From Lysobacteraceae bacterium SCN 69-320 (GTDB lineage: Bacteria; Pseudomonadota; Gammaproteobacteria; Xanthomonadales; Rhodanobacteraceae): a DNA stretch of 64,000 nucleotides. Positions 8,568-18,371 of the stretch are shown one piece after another. The notes beneath the pieces are model-generated. The model had not been told where the DNA came from. It ran no database searches and was given only the letters and a program-made list of their open reading frames with translations. Location of the stretch: the NCBI GenBank assembly GCA_001725155.1, contig MEFP01000013.1, forward strand, positions 52,870 to 116,869, written 5' to 3'. How positions within the stretch are numbered: the first letter of the stretch is position 1; each line of letters opens with the position of its first letter. Made by a program: the position numbers and the translations under genes.

Positions 8568-9470
8568 TCAGGCCTTCTTGCCCGTGAAGAACGACTTGAT
8601 CGCTGCGCCCGCGGCGATCAGGCCGACGATCACGAGCTTGAACGACTTGGCCAGGAATGCCGCGATCAGTGCGAACAGGCCCAGCTTCTTGGCCGCTACG
8701 CCGCCGATCAGCGCGGCCAGGCCGTAGCCGGCGACCTTGTCGGTGGACGCGTTGAAGTCGGCGTAGCGCTTGCCGTCCATGAACGCGACCTGGCTCAGCA
8801 GGGTCTTGGCCATCGGCTTCTGCGCCTCGACGTGCGATGCCGTGGTGATGAGGTTCAGCGAGACATAGCCTTCGCGGCCGAGCACGTAGGTGTTGTAGTT
8901 GACCGTGTTGTCTTCGCCGGCAGCGGCGCCCTTGGTGCGCGCCTCGGCCGACCAGACCAGGCGCTGGGTCGCGCTGTCGTAGCTCGGCGATTCGATCCAG
9001 CGCGTGACCTCCAGCGCCGGAATGCCCATCTGCACGCGGCGCTTGTTGCCGGCCTCGGTGCCTTCCTTGATGTTGTTCAGCAGTTCGTCGGCGTCCCAGT
9101 GCTTGGCGTCCTCGTCCTCGATGTAGCCGGCCGGGTCGTAGTCGACCGAGACCATCCAGTCGCCGCCGTTGTCCTGGGAAGTCGGCACGATCAGGCCGAT
9201 GAAGTTCGGATCGCTGCCGTTGCCCATGGCTTCCATGAGCTCGGTCGCTTCGCGCGTCGGGATGAAGCCGTAGCCTTCGGGCAGCTGCAAGGTGGCCTGG
9301 TTGCGCAGGTCGATGCGGCGCGGACCGGGCTGTAGCGCCTTGGCGGCGTTGGACCAGGCGCTGTTCGCGGCGGTCTCGGCCGGCGAGTCCTGCGCGGCGG
9401 CAGTGAAAACGGGCGCGAGCAGCAGCGCTGCGACGCAGACGAGCCAACGGTTCCAGCGCGAGCCGGCCAT
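8568..9470 (-). CDS. DUF2167 family membrane-anchored protein
   Basis: The 300-residue protein has a signal peptide (WLVCVAALLLAPVFTAAAQ), a large extracytoplasmic domain with the DUF2167 hallmarks GFIPTREATELMEAMGN and DYDPAGYIEDEDA, and two hydrophobic segments near the C-terminus (about 250-290) followed by a basic tail. Function is unknown; the family is exported and membrane-tethered. The ATG at 9470 is chosen because AGGGAG lies nine bases upstream. The longer frame to 9530 would put a charged extension before the signal peptide. No operon partner is evident. Confidence 0.82.
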   Translation of the reverse strand: MAGSRWNRWLVCVAALLLAPVFTAAAQDSPAETAANSAWSNAAKALQPGPRRIDLRNQATLQLPEGYGFIPTREATELMEAMGNGSDPNFIGLIVPTSQDNGGDWMVSVDYDPAGYIEDEDAKHWDADELLNNIKEGTEAGNKRRVQMGIPALEVTRWIESPSYDSATQRLVWSAEARTKGAAAGEDNTVNYNTYVLGREGYVSLNLITTASHVEAQKPMAKTLLSQVAFMDGKRYADFNASTDKVAGYGLAALIGGVAAKKLGLFALIAAFLAKSFKLVIVGLIAAGAAIKSFFTGKKA

Positions 9471-9681
9471 ACGGATACTCCCTGAATGAATGGCCGCGGC
9501 GCGGCCCTGACTGAACCGCCGCGCACGCACGGTTACGACGGCGAATTCCCCGGCCGAAGTCTACTATCGGCGTGAAAATTTCGTCGATTCAGCCTGGGCC
9601 GCGGCGCAGTCATCGGCGTATGCAGGTCGGCGAATCGCTGCGGCCGGCGTCCCCGGCGCAAGCCGCAGCCCCGTCAGCCGC

Positions 9682-10443
9682 TCACTGACGCAGGCGATAA
9701 CCCGTGCGGAAGATCCACCAGACCACGGTCAGGCAGATCAGCAGGAAGGCCAGGGTCATGCTGAAGCTCAGCGCGGCGTTCACGTCGGACACGCCGTAGA
9801 AGCTCCAGCGGAAGCCGTTGACGAGATAGACCACCGGGTTGATCAGCGCGACCTTCTGCCAGAACGGCGGCAGCATGCTGATCGAATAGAAGCTGCCGCC
9901 GAGGAAGGTCAGCGGCGTGACGATCATCAGCGGGATCACCTGCAGCTTCTCGAAGCCGTCGGCCCAGATGCCGATGATGAAGCCAAACAGGCTGAAGGTG
10001 GCCGCGGTCAGCACGAGGAAGCCGACCATCCATAGCGGATGGGCGATCTCGTAGGCGACGAAGAAGCGCGCCGTGATCAGGATCAGCAGGCCCAATATCA
10101 CCGATTTGCTCGCCGCCGCGCCGACGTAGCCGATGACGACCTCGATCCACGACACCGGTGCCGACAGCAGTTCGTAGATCGTGCCGGACCACTTCGGCAG
10201 ATAGATGCCGAACGAGGCGTTGGAGATGCTCTCGGTCAGCAGGGTCAGCATGATCAGACCCGGGATGATGAAGGCGCCGTAGTCGACGCCGTCGACCGCG
10301 CCCATGCGCGAGCCGATCGCCGCGCCGAACACGATGAAGTAGAGCGAGGTCGACAGCACCGGCGAGGCGATGCTCTGCATCAGGGTACGGCCGGTGCGCG
10401 CCATCTCGAAACGGTAGATCGCGCGGATCGCGTAGAGGTTCAT
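9682..10443 (-). CDS. ABC-2 type transporter permease
   Basis: This 253-residue integral membrane protein has about six hydrophobic segments and the ABC-2 signature region ([26 protein letters not shown]). Its ATG overlaps the stop of the upstream ATPase gene in an ATGA arrangement, so translation is coupled and the two form one exporter. Substrate is unknown. Similar two-gene pairs (YadG/YadH-like) are widespread and annotated as drug or polysaccharide exporters, but the sequence alone does not decide. Confidence 0.88.
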   Translation of the reverse strand: MNLYAIRAIYRFEMARTGRTLMQSIASPVLSTSLYFIVFGAAIGSRMGAVDGVDYGAFIIPGLIMLTLLTESISNASFGIYLPKWSGTIYELLSAPVSWIEVVIGYVGAAASKSVILGLLILITARFFVAYEIAHPLWMVGFLVLTAATFSLFGFIIGIWADGFEKLQVIPLMIVTPLTFLGGSFYSISMLPPFWQKVALINPVVYLVNGFRWSFYGVSDVNAALSFSMTLAFLLICLTVVWWIFRTGYRLRQ

Positions 10444-11366
10444 GCGCGCTTGCTCACGAGACTCACGAAAATGTCCTCCAGCGAGCTCTCGCTCGAATGC
10501 AGGTCCTTGAAGTCGATACCGTGCTCGGTCAGGCGCCGCAGCAGGCTGGCGATGCCGGTGCGTTCGCTCTGCGTGTCGAAGGTGTAGACCAGTTCGTTGC
10601 CGTCGGCCGACAGTTCCAGCGGCTCGCCGGCCAGTTCCGCCGGAATCGCATCGAGCGGATTCTGCAGCTGCAGGGTCAGCTGCTTCTTGCCGAGCTGGCG
10701 CATGAGGCGGGTCTTTTCCTCGACGAGGATGATCTCGCCCTTCGAGATCACGCCGATGCGATCGGCCATCTCCTCGGCTTCCTCGATGTAGTGCGTGGTC
10801 AGGATGATGGTCACGCCGCGCTCGCGCAGGCCGCGGACCATGGCCCACATGTCGCGGCGCAGCTCCACGTCGACGCCGGCGGTCGGCTCGTCGAGGAACA
10901 GGATGGACGGTTCGTGCGACAGCGCCTTGGCGATCATGACACGGCGCTTCATGCCGCCGGACAGGGTCATGATCTTGGCGTCGCGTTTGTCCCACAGCGA
11001 CAGGTCGCGCAGGATGCGTTCGAGCAGGGCCGGATCGCGCGGCTTGCCGAACAGGCCGCGGCTGAAGTTCAACGTGGCCCAGACCGTCTCGAACGCGTCG
11101 GTATGCAGTTCCTGCGGCACCAGCCCTATCTTGCTGCGCGAGGCGCGGTAGTCGCGCACGATGTCGTGGCCGTCGGCGCGCACGGTGCCGCGGGTCGGAT
11201 TGACGATGCCGCAGATCGTGCTGATCAGTGTGGTCTTGCCGGCGCCGTTCGGACCGAGCAGCGCGAAGATCTCGCCGCGGCGTATCTCGAGGTTGATGTT
11301 GCGCAGCGCGGAGAAGCCGGAAGAGTAGGTCTTGTCGAGGTTCGTGATCGTGATGATGGGGTCCAC
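10440..11366 (-). CDS. ABC transporter ATPase
   Basis: The 308-residue nucleotide-binding protein has Walker [10 protein letters not shown]-loop VPQE, signature LSGGMKRR, Walker [14 protein letters not shown] and the H-loop in [12 protein letters not shown]. It has a C-terminal extension of about 90 residues, usual for ABC-2 exporter ATPases. It overlaps the permease gene by four bases and probably works with it as a homodimeric ATPase. The 221 bases to the divergent caspase-like gene hold the likely promoters of both. Confidence 0.9.
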   Translation of the reverse strand: MDPIITITNLDKTYSSGFSALRNINLEIRRGEIFALLGPNGAGKTTLISTICGIVNPTRGTVRADGHDIVRDYRASRSKIGLVPQELHTDAFETVWATLNFSRGLFGKPRDPALLERILRDLSLWDKRDAKIMTLSGGMKRRVMIAKALSHEPSILFLDEPTAGVDVELRRDMWAMVRGLRERGVTIILTTHYIEEAEEMADRIGVISKGEIILVEEKTRLMRQLGKKQLTLQLQNPLDAIPAELAGEPLELSADGNELVYTFDTQSERTGIASLLRRLTEHGIDFKDLHSSESSLEDIFVSLVSKRA

Positions 11367-11587
11367 GAGGGCTCCGCATGTCGCCGGGACGACGGCGTCC
11401 GGCGCGAAGGGTAATCCAGATCGACGGCTTCGGTGCGTCCGGCCGCAACGGACGGGCGCGGCGGATGGGAGATCTGCCGCGACGACGTCACTTGGATTCC
11501 CGGGCCGGCGGTGCGGCCGGCAGGTTATACAATGCGTCCGCGTGTACGCGGCAATCGTGGGCGGTGGCGTAAGCCGGGGAGATCGCG

Positions 11588-13462
11588 ATGGTCAGAGCAG
11601 CCGTGTTCATCGGTGTGGACCGGGCCAGCGGGCTGACGCCGCTGCACGACGCCGCAGCCGGCGCCCGGCGCTTGCGCGACGACTGGGCCGTCGAGCAGAA
11701 ATTTGCCTATACCGAACTCGTGACCGACGCCGACGGTGCCAAGGTCACCCTGGACCGGGTCTACGACGCGATCGGCCGGGTGCTCAAGCCGGACGTCGAG
11801 CAACTCGTCGTCTATTTCGCCGGCCACGGCATCAACGTGGCGCGCCACGAGTGCTGGCTGCTCAGCGACGCGCCGCGCGTCGGCCACGCGGTCATCAGCG
11901 CGACGATCAGCGAGGAACAGGCGCGCTACTGCGGCGTGCCGCACGTCGTCTTCATTTCCGACGCCTGCCGTACCGCCGCCGGCAGCATCGGCCTGCAGAA
12001 CGTCAACGGCAACGGCATTTTTCCGAACGAGGAACCCACGGGCACCGAGAAGCCCGTCGATCTGTTCTTCGGCGCGTCGCTGGGCCGGCCGACCTACGAG
12101 GTCAGCAACGTCGACGATGCGGTGGCCGGATTCACCGCGCTGTATACCGACGCGCTCGGCAAGGCGCTGCGCTTCCAGGTGCCCGAGCTGGTCGACTGGA
12201 CCCGCGAACGGGACGACGAGGTCGGCCTGATACGGCCGCGCCGCCTGCGCGACCATCTGAACAAGGCCGTCACGCGCACGATCCGCGACCGCAATCTGCC
12301 GGATCCCGTCGTGCAGGTGCCCGACGCGCGCATCACGTCCGATCCGCAGGTCTGGGTGTCGCGGCATGTCGGTCGTCTGCCGCCGCTCGCACCAGCGCCG
12401 CGGCCTCCGCGCCCGCCGTTCGGCGTGGCGCCGGTCGGTCGCGGCGGCATCGACGGCGGTGTCCGCGACGGCGACGGTGCGCCGGACGAGGGCGAAGCGA
12501 CCGCGTCGGCTGCGGAAACCACCGGCGAATTCGAATCGCCGTTCGAGAGTCTGCGGCCGCCGCACGTCACTCAGACCAGATCGGATGTCGCGCCCGATCT
12601 GCGCGAGGCTTCCGGCACCCTGGTCAGCCTCGCCCTGCAGAACCCTGCGTTCGTCGCCAACCTGCTGTCGGTCACCGATGCGGCCGGGCCGCGCCAGTTC
12701 GAGACCCGGTGCGGCTTCAAGCTGCGCGGCGCGCGCGTGCGCGACGCTCTCGCGCTCGGCGCGGACGTGCAGAAACTCGGCGGTGCCGACGACATCGTCC
12801 GCATCAATCCGCAGCACGTTGCGCCGCTGGTGCTGCTGGTGCTCGACGACGGCAGCGGCGTCGTCGTGCCGGCGATCCGCGATTTCATCGGCGCGCTGAC
12901 CTTCGACGCGGGTGAGTTCGTCGACCTGGCCTACGAGCCCTCGGCCAACGGCTGGCGCGCCGGCGCCTACCAGGAACGCGCCCGTGAGCTGCAGACCCTG
13001 CGCAAGGTCGTCGCGGCGGCCAGCCGCAACGGTTCGTTCCGGCTCGAAGGCGAGGACGCCGCGCGACTCGCGCGCCGCATGCAGTTGCTCAAGGGCGTGG
13101 ACCCGTCGCTGGCGATCTATGCGGCCTATGCCTACTACGACGGCCGCGACCGGCAGCGTCTCACTGAAATGAACGACTTCCTGCGCCGTGATCTCGACGC
13201 CGTGCTGTTCGACGTCGCGCTGCTGGCCGGGGCGCTCGACGGCTGCCGGATCGCCGTCGGCGATCCGCTGTTGGGTCTGTTTCCGCTGCTCAGTCAGGGC
13301 TGGATCTATCTGCGCACGCGCCGCGTCACCTTGCCCGAAGGCGCCGAGCGGCTGCAGCCGCATCTGCGCGAATCGCTGTGGACGCAGTTCGACGCGCGCG
13401 GCGTGGACCTTCTTCGTTCCACCAGCTTCAAGGATGCATCGTCATGGCAACTCGTCGACTAG
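11588..13462 (+). CDS. Caspase-like (peptidase C14) protein with unknown C-terminal domain
   Basis: The N-terminal 200 residues form a caspase/metacaspase fold: FIGVD at the first strand, catalytic His80 in [10 protein letters not shown] and catalytic Cys127 in [10 protein letters not shown] proline-rich linker (about 262-300) leads to a C-terminal region (about 335-624) that I do not recognise. That region includes a probable helical part ([20 protein letters not shown]) and ends close to a conserved-looking [18 protein letters not shown]. There is no signal peptide, so it should act in the cytoplasm. GGGGAGA precedes the ATG. The last 19 bases overlap the start of the alpha/beta hydrolase gene, implying coupled translation. 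Such proteases in bacteria are often effectors or regulators in conflict systems. That role here is inference. Confidence 0.85.
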   Translation: MVRAAVFIGVDRASGLTPLHDAAAGARRLRDDWAVEQKFAYTELVTDADGAKVTLDRVYDAIGRVLKPDVEQLVVYFAGHGINVARHECWLLSDAPRVGHAVISATISEEQARYCGVPHVVFISDACRTAAGSIGLQNVNGNGIFPNEEPTGTEKPVDLFFGASLGRPTYEVSNVDDAVAGFTALYTDALGKALRFQVPELVDWTRERDDEVGLIRPRRLRDHLNKAVTRTIRDRNLPDPVVQVPDARITSDPQVWVSRHVGRLPPLAPAPRPPRPPFGVAPVGRGGIDGGVRDGDGAPDEGEATASAAETTGEFESPFESLRPPHVTQTRSDVAPDLREASGTLVSLALQNPAFVANLLSVTDAAGPRQFETRCGFKLRGARVRDALALGADVQKLGGADDIVRINPQHVAPLVLLVLDDGSGVVVPAIRDFIGALTFDAGEFVDLAYEPSANGWRAGAYQERARELQTLRKVVAAASRNGSFRLEGEDAARLARRMQLLKGVDPSLAIYAAYAYYDGRDRQRLTEMNDFLRRDLDAVLFDVALLAGALDGCRIAVGDPLLGLFPLLSQGWIYLRTRRVTLPEGAERLQPHLRESLWTQFDARGVDLLRSTSFKDASSWQLVD

Positions 13463-14337
13463 TCTTCGTTCACGGGCGTGCGCAGGAACACAAGGACGCG
13501 CAGGAGCTCAAGGATTCCTGGGTCGCCTCGCTGCGCAAGGGCCTGGCCAAGAGCGGCCTGGAGCTGCCGATTGCCGAGACCGACATCCGCTTTCCGTACT
13601 ACGGCGATGCGCTGTTCGACCGTGTCGCCGGGCTGCCCGACGCCCAGGTCGCGCAGGTCATCATGCGCGGCGCGGGCCAGCCCGCGGACGAACGCGAGTT
13701 CGTGCGTGCCGTGTTGGCCGAGGTCGCCGCGAAGCTCGGCGTTTCCGAGGCGGAAATCGCTGCCGTGAGCGATACGCAGATCGTCGAACGCGGCATCCAG
13801 AACTGGGAATGGGTGCAGCGCGTGCTCGTCGCGCTCGATCGTCATGTGCCCAAGGCGAGCAGGCTGAGCATCGCGCTGGCGACCGAGGACGTGTCGAAAT
13901 ACCTGTTCGATCCGCGCATCACCGACGCCATCGACGAAGGCGTGCGGGCCGCGATGATCGACGACGTGCCGACGGTCGTCGTCAGCCATTCGCTCGGCAC
14001 CGTCGTCGCCTACAAGATGCTCAAGGAAAAACAGGGCCACGAACGCTGGAACGTGCCGCTGTTCGTGACCCTGGGCTCGCCGCTGGCGATCAGCGCGATA
14101 CGCCGGCGCCTGCAGCCGCTGCGTCATCCGGATTACGTCGGCCATTGGTTCAACGCAATGGACGAGCGCGACGTCGTCGCGCTGTATCCGTTGAGTCACG
14201 CGAATTTTCCGGTCGATCCCGAGATCGAGAACAAGACCGACGTCGACAACTTCACCGACAACCGCCACGGCATCGCCGGCTACCTCGAAGACCGCGTCGT
14301 CGCGCAGCGCATCCACGCGGCGCTGCTCGGCGCCTGA
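13444..14337 (+). CDS. Alpha/beta hydrolase coupled to the caspase-like gene
   Basis: The 297-residue protein opens with the strand [11 protein letters not shown] (oxyanion-hole type HG). It has a nucleophile elbow S-H-S-L-G with Ser183, in which the usual first Gly is Ser. Candidate acids are Asp240/Asp243, and a candidate catalytic histidine is His275 in DNRHGIAGYL. There is no signal peptide. It could be a lipase, esterase or peptidase; the substrate cannot be told. Its start lies inside the end of the caspase-like gene (19-base overlap) with AAGGA just upstream, so the two are made together. The stop is 22 bases from the convergent pnkp stop. Confidence 0.82.
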   Translation: MATRRLVFVHGRAQEHKDAQELKDSWVASLRKGLAKSGLELPIAETDIRFPYYGDALFDRVAGLPDAQVAQVIMRGAGQPADEREFVRAVLAEVAAKLGVSEAEIAAVSDTQIVERGIQNWEWVQRVLVALDRHVPKASRLSIALATEDVSKYLFDPRITDAIDEGVRAAMIDDVPTVVVSHSLGTVVAYKMLKEKQGHERWNVPLFVTLGSPLAISAIRRRLQPLRHPDYVGHWFNAMDERDVVALYPLSHANFPVDPEIENKTDVDNFTDNRHGIAGYLEDRVVAQRIHAALLGA

Positions 14338-14359
14338 ATGACGCGCGACGGACGCGGCC

Positions 14360-16912
14360 TCAGAGGCGCGCGTCCACCGGTTCGCTTTCGAGCGCGAGTA
14401 CGCCGAACACGCATTCGTGCACGCGGTACAGCGGCTCGTGCTCGACGAAGCGGTACAGTGCCTCGATGCCGAGCGCGAACTCGCGCAGCGCGAGCGACTG
14501 CTTGCGGCGCACGCCGCGTACGCGCAGGCGCTGCAGGTTCTCCGGCTCGGTGTATTCCGGGCCGTAGATGATGCGCAGGTATTCGCGGCCGCGGCATTTC
14601 ACTGCCGGCTGCAGCAGGCCGCGCGCGCCGCGGGCCAGGCCGCTGGCCGGCTTGAGCACCATGCCTTCGCCGCCCTCGGCCGTCAGCTGCTCCCACCAGG
14701 CGACGGCCGCAGCGACGCTGGCCTCGTCGGACAGGTCCACGAAGCAGTGGCGCGTGGCGCGGATCAGCGCCGGATCGGCCGCAGCCAGGCGCCCGATCAG
14801 ACCCAGATGCCAGCGGTGCTCGCGCGCGAGGCCGACATTGCCTTCGCTCGCGAGCACGTGGAACGGCGCGAGGCGCAGATCGGCCAGACCCTGCGCCGAC
14901 CAGCAGTAGCGACCGTAGGCATCGACGAAACGCTGCGCCGCATCGTGGCGCGTGCGCACGCGGGCCAGCGCCTCGCCGGCGGCGACACCGCGCGCGATCG
15001 CCGCGGCCAGCGCGGTTTCCGCCGCGCCGAGGGCGGCCAGTGCCGCTGCGCCGGTCGGCGCGTACTGGTTCTGCAGCAGCTCCTGTGCCTTGGCCGACCA
15101 CGGCAGCAGCTCCGCGTCGAGCACGACCCAGTCGCTGGCCAGCTCCTGCCAGATACCGGCGCTTTCCAGCGCCGCGTCGAGGCGGGCCAGCAGCGCCGCT
15201 TCCAGCGCGCGGTCGGCGAAGAAACGCCGCCCGCTGCGCGTGTAGATCACGCCGCGGCCGTCGCCGGCGATACCGAAGCGGCGCAGTGCGACTGTTTCGT
15301 CGCGACAAAGCACCACGACAGCGCGCGAGCCCATGTGCTTTTCCTCGCAGACGAGTTCGGGCACGCCTTCATGGCGATAGGCGGCGACGGCTTCCTGCGG
15401 CCGTTCCAGCAGATCGCCATCGGTTGCGGTCGCCGGCGGCGCCATGGTCGGCGGCAGATAGATCAGCCAGCGCGGGTCGAGCGCGAAGCGGCTCATGACT
15501 TCCAGCGCGGCGACGGCGTTTTCCTCGCGCACGCCCACGCGATGGAACACGCGCGTTTCTATCGTGCGCTTGCCGGCCACGTCGCCGAGTTCGAGCAGGC
15601 TGCCCTCGCGCACCGCTGCTGTCGCGGCAGCTTCCGGTGCCGCGGGGAACGGCGCCGCCGGCGCGTAGTGGATGCGCATGGCCGGGACCGAAACCAGCTC
15701 GCGTTCGGGATAGCGCAGCGCGGTCAGGCGGCCGCCGAACACGCAGCCGGTGTCGATGCAGAGGGTCTGGTTGACCCATTCGGGCTCGGGTACCGGCGTA
15801 TGACCGTAGACGACCATCGCGCGGCCGCGATAGTCCTGCGCCCAGTCGTAGCGCACGGGCAGGCCGCATGCATCGGTTTCGCCGGTGGTCTCGCCGTACA
15901 GGGCAAACTCGCGCACGCGCGCCGAGGAGCGGCCTTGCAGCTCCTCGCTCAAGCCCGCATGGGCGACGACGAGCTTGCCGCCGTCGAGCACGTAATGGCT
16001 GACCAGGCCGTCGACGAAGCGCTCGATCTGCTGCAGGAATGCCGTGTCTTCGCCTTCGAGCTGCTGCAGGGTTTCGGCCAGACCATGCGTGATGCGCACG
16101 TCGCGGCCGGCCAGCTTGCGCTGCAGCTTGACGTCGTGGTTGCCGGGCACGCACAGCGCCGTGCCGTTGCCGACCATGTGCATGACCAGGCGCAGCACGC
16201 CCGGCGAATCCGGCCCGCGGTCGACGAGGTCGCCGACGAACACGGCCTTGCGACCGGCCGGCGCCTGCACCTGCGGCTGCTCGCGCGTACCCGCCACGAC
16301 GTAGCCGAGTTCGCGCAGCAGCGCGAGCAGTTCGCCGTAGCAGCCGTGCACGTCGCCGATCAGGTCGAACGGCCCGTGGTCCTCGCGCTTGTCGTTCCAC
16401 AGCGGCGTGCGCTCGATCTGCGCCGTATCGACATCGGCGGTCGAGCGCAGCACGTTGATGTAGCGGAAGCCTTCGCGCTGCAGGTTGCGCATGGAGCGGT
16501 GCAGCGCCTGCAGCTGGCTGCGCACGACATGCGGGCCGAACTGGCGATCGGCGCGCGCGGCGTTGCGGTCCTGGCACAGGCGTTCGGGCAGGTCGAAAAC
16601 GATGGCCGCGGCGAAGACGTGATACTCGCGTGCGAGTTCGACGATGCGCTTGCGGTCTTCGGGCCGCACGTTGGTCGCGTCGACGACGGTCAGACGGCCG
16701 GCCGCGAGACGCTTGCGCACGACGTAATACAGCACGTCGAACGCGTCCTGGCTCGCGTGCTGCGCGTTTTCGTCGTCGCTGACCCAGCCGCGGCAGGTGT
16801 CGGACGAGAGCACTTCGGTCGCCGCGAAATGACGGCGTGCAAAGCTCGATTTACCGCTTCCGCTGGGGCCGACCAGTGCGACGAGACACAACTGGGGAAT
16901 ACGTATGGACAT
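14360..16912 (-). CDS. pnkp: Polynucleotide kinase-phosphatase-ligase Pnkp (RNA repair)
   Basis: The 850-residue protein has all three Pnkp modules. First is a 5'-OH polynucleotide kinase (P-loop GPSGSGKS, residues 15-22). Second is a metallophosphoesterase with D187/H189 in GDVHG, GDLVDRG at 227-233, GNHD at 257-260, H319 and H371. Third is a C-terminal ligase/adenylyltransferase domain with the probable nucleotidyl Lys525 in EEKHMGSR. Characterised homologues (Clostridium thermocellum, 870 residues) heal 5'-OH and 2',3'-cyclic phosphate ends and, with Hen1, seal RNA. The ATG at 16912 directly precedes the kinase strand; the open frame upstream is a shadow of hen1. It is the last gene of the rtcB operon, 23 bases after hen1. 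Confidence 0.95.
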   Translation of the reverse strand: MSIRIPQLCLVALVGPSGSGKSSFARRHFAATEVLSSDTCRGWVSDDENAQHASQDAFDVLYYVVRKRLAAGRLTVVDATNVRPEDRKRIVELAREYHVFAAAIVFDLPERLCQDRNAARADRQFGPHVVRSQLQALHRSMRNLQREGFRYINVLRSTADVDTAQIERTPLWNDKREDHGPFDLIGDVHGCYGELLALLRELGYVVAGTREQPQVQAPAGRKAVFVGDLVDRGPDSPGVLRLVMHMVGNGTALCVPGNHDVKLQRKLAGRDVRITHGLAETLQQLEGEDTAFLQQIERFVDGLVSHYVLDGGKLVVAHAGLSEELQGRSSARVREFALYGETTGETDACGLPVRYDWAQDYRGRAMVVYGHTPVPEPEWVNQTLCIDTGCVFGGRLTALRYPERELVSVPAMRIHYAPAAPFPAAPEAAATAAVREGSLLELGDVAGKRTIETRVFHRVGVREENAVAALEVMSRFALDPRWLIYLPPTMAPPATATDGDLLERPQEAVAAYRHEGVPELVCEEKHMGSRAVVVLCRDETVALRRFGIAGDGRGVIYTRSGRRFFADRALEAALLARLDAALESAGIWQELASDWVVLDAELLPWSAKAQELLQNQYAPTGAAALAALGAAETALAAAIARGVAAGEALARVRTRHDAAQRFVDAYGRYCWSAQGLADLRLAPFHVLASEGNVGLAREHRWHLGLIGRLAAADPALIRATRHCFVDLSDEASVAAAVAWWEQLTAEGGEGMVLKPASGLARGARGLLQPAVKCRGREYLRIIYGPEYTEPENLQRLRVRGVRRKQSLALREFALGIEALYRFVEHEPLYRVHECVFGVLALESEPVDARL

Positions 16913-16935
16913 GGGAAATCCGCGAAGTGCGGCGC

Positions 16936-18336
16936 TCAGGCGTCGCGTGTGAAGAGGGCCATCTGGGTCGGAGCACCGAGCAGCGGATCGAGCGGACCGA
17001 CCGGCAGCAGGCGCAGGCCGTAGCCGTGGCGCGAGGCGACGGCCTCCGCCCAGGCCTGGAACTCGGCGCGCGTCCATTCGAAACGATGGTCGGGATGGCG
17101 CATGCGGCCGGCCGGCAGATCGGCGAACAGCGCGTTGTATTCGGCGTTCGGCGTGGTCACGACGACGAGCCCCGGGCGCGCGAACTCGAACACGTTGCGC
17201 ACGAACGCGGGCAGGCGCGGCGGGTCCATGTGCTCGATGACTTCGATCGCGCAGGCGGCGTCGAAGCCCTCGAAGCGGCGGTCGCGATAGGTCAGCGCGC
17301 CCTGCGCGAGCTGCAGGCGTGCGCGCTGCGACGGGGGCAGGCGCTCCAGATGCAGCCGGTCGGCGGCGATGTCCAGTGCGCGCAGCGAAACGTCGATACC
17401 GAGGATGCCCTCGAATTGCTTTTCCTTGAGCAGCAGGCCGAGCAGGCGGCCTTCGCCGCAGCCGAGATCGACGACCTTGCGTGCTCCGCTCTGGCGCAGT
17501 ACCGACAGCACCGAACCCATGCGCTGCTCGTTCAGACTCAACGGGCGCTCGATCGCTTCCTCGGCCGCCTCACGCGCCTGCTCGGCGCGGTCGACTTCGT
17601 CCTCCTCGGCGCCGAGCAGGCGCGCCAGCGCCGAGCGCACCAGAGAGCGGCGGCGCTTCAGATAACGGTTGGCGATCCAGTCGCGCTGCGGATGTGCGGC
17701 GAGCCAGTCGCCGGCCTTGGCGACGAGCTTGTCGACCTCGTCGTCGCCGACGAAATAGTGCTTGTCGCCGTCGATGGCCGGCAGCAGCACGTACAGGTGC
17801 GACAGCAGTTCGCGCAGGCGCACGCAGCCGCTGATGCGCAGGCGCCAATAGGGACTGGCGCCCCATTCGGGGAAGCGCGCGTCCAGTGCCAGCGGCTCCA
17901 GCTGCACCGCATAGCCCAGCGGCTCGAAGCAGCGGCGTATCGCGTCCTCGCCGCCGCGCGCGCGCAGTACCGGCACTTCGGCTTCGAGCGGAATCGGCGT
18001 CTGCGCCAGGGCATCGCGATCGGCGCTCGCGCCGGCCAGGGCGGAGCGATAGACGCGTGCGATCGCCACGGCGAGGAACGAGCTGGCCGCATACGGCCGG
18101 TCGTTGACGTATTGCGCGAGCGGCCCTTCGCTGCCGTCGCCGCGGCCGCGCACGAGGCCGACCGGGTCGATGTCCAGCAGCAGCGAGGCCGTGCAGCGCT
18201 GCGCGTCGGCCTGCGGATAGAACACCTGCGCGCGGCCGAAGGCCAGCTCGAAGCTCTGCAGCTTCTGCGGATGCTTGGCCAGCAGATAGCCCAGGTCGGT
18301 GGCCGGCTCGTGGGTGGTGGTGAGGTTCAGCAGCAT
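16936..18336 (-). CDS. hen1: Bacterial Hen1: 3'-terminal RNA ribose 2'-O-methyltransferase
   Basis: The 466-residue protein has the bacterial Hen1 layout. An N-terminal half (about 1-240) binds and activates the Pnkp ligase in known complexes. The C-terminal methyltransferase has the SAM site DLGCGEGR (290-297) and metal-binding residues E365, E368, H369 in EVIEHMD, with H414/H417 in RMRHPDHRFEW. It methylates the 2'-OH at the break before sealing, so a ribotoxin cannot recut the repaired site. The gene is 35 bases after rtcA and 23 before pnkp, all on one strand. This Hen1/Pnkp adjacency is standard; placement behind rtcA is the unusual part. Confidence 0.95.
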   Translation of the reverse strand: MLLNLTTTHEPATDLGYLLAKHPQKLQSFELAFGRAQVFYPQADAQRCTASLLLDIDPVGLVRGRGDGSEGPLAQYVNDRPYAASSFLAVAIARVYRSALAGASADRDALAQTPIPLEAEVPVLRARGGEDAIRRCFEPLGYAVQLEPLALDARFPEWGASPYWRLRISGCVRLRELLSHLYVLLPAIDGDKHYFVGDDEVDKLVAKAGDWLAAHPQRDWIANRYLKRRRSLVRSALARLLGAEEDEVDRAEQAREAAEEAIERPLSLNEQRMGSVLSVLRQSGARKVVDLGCGEGRLLGLLLKEKQFEGILGIDVSLRALDIAADRLHLERLPPSQRARLQLAQGALTYRDRRFEGFDAACAIEVIEHMDPPRLPAFVRNVFEFARPGLVVVTTPNAEYNALFADLPAGRMRHPDHRFEWTRAEFQAWAEAVASRHGYGLRLLPVGPLDPLLGAPTQMALFTRDA

Positions 18337-18371
18337 TGCGGAATGCCTTGCGAGGTCGGAGGGTGGCCGTA

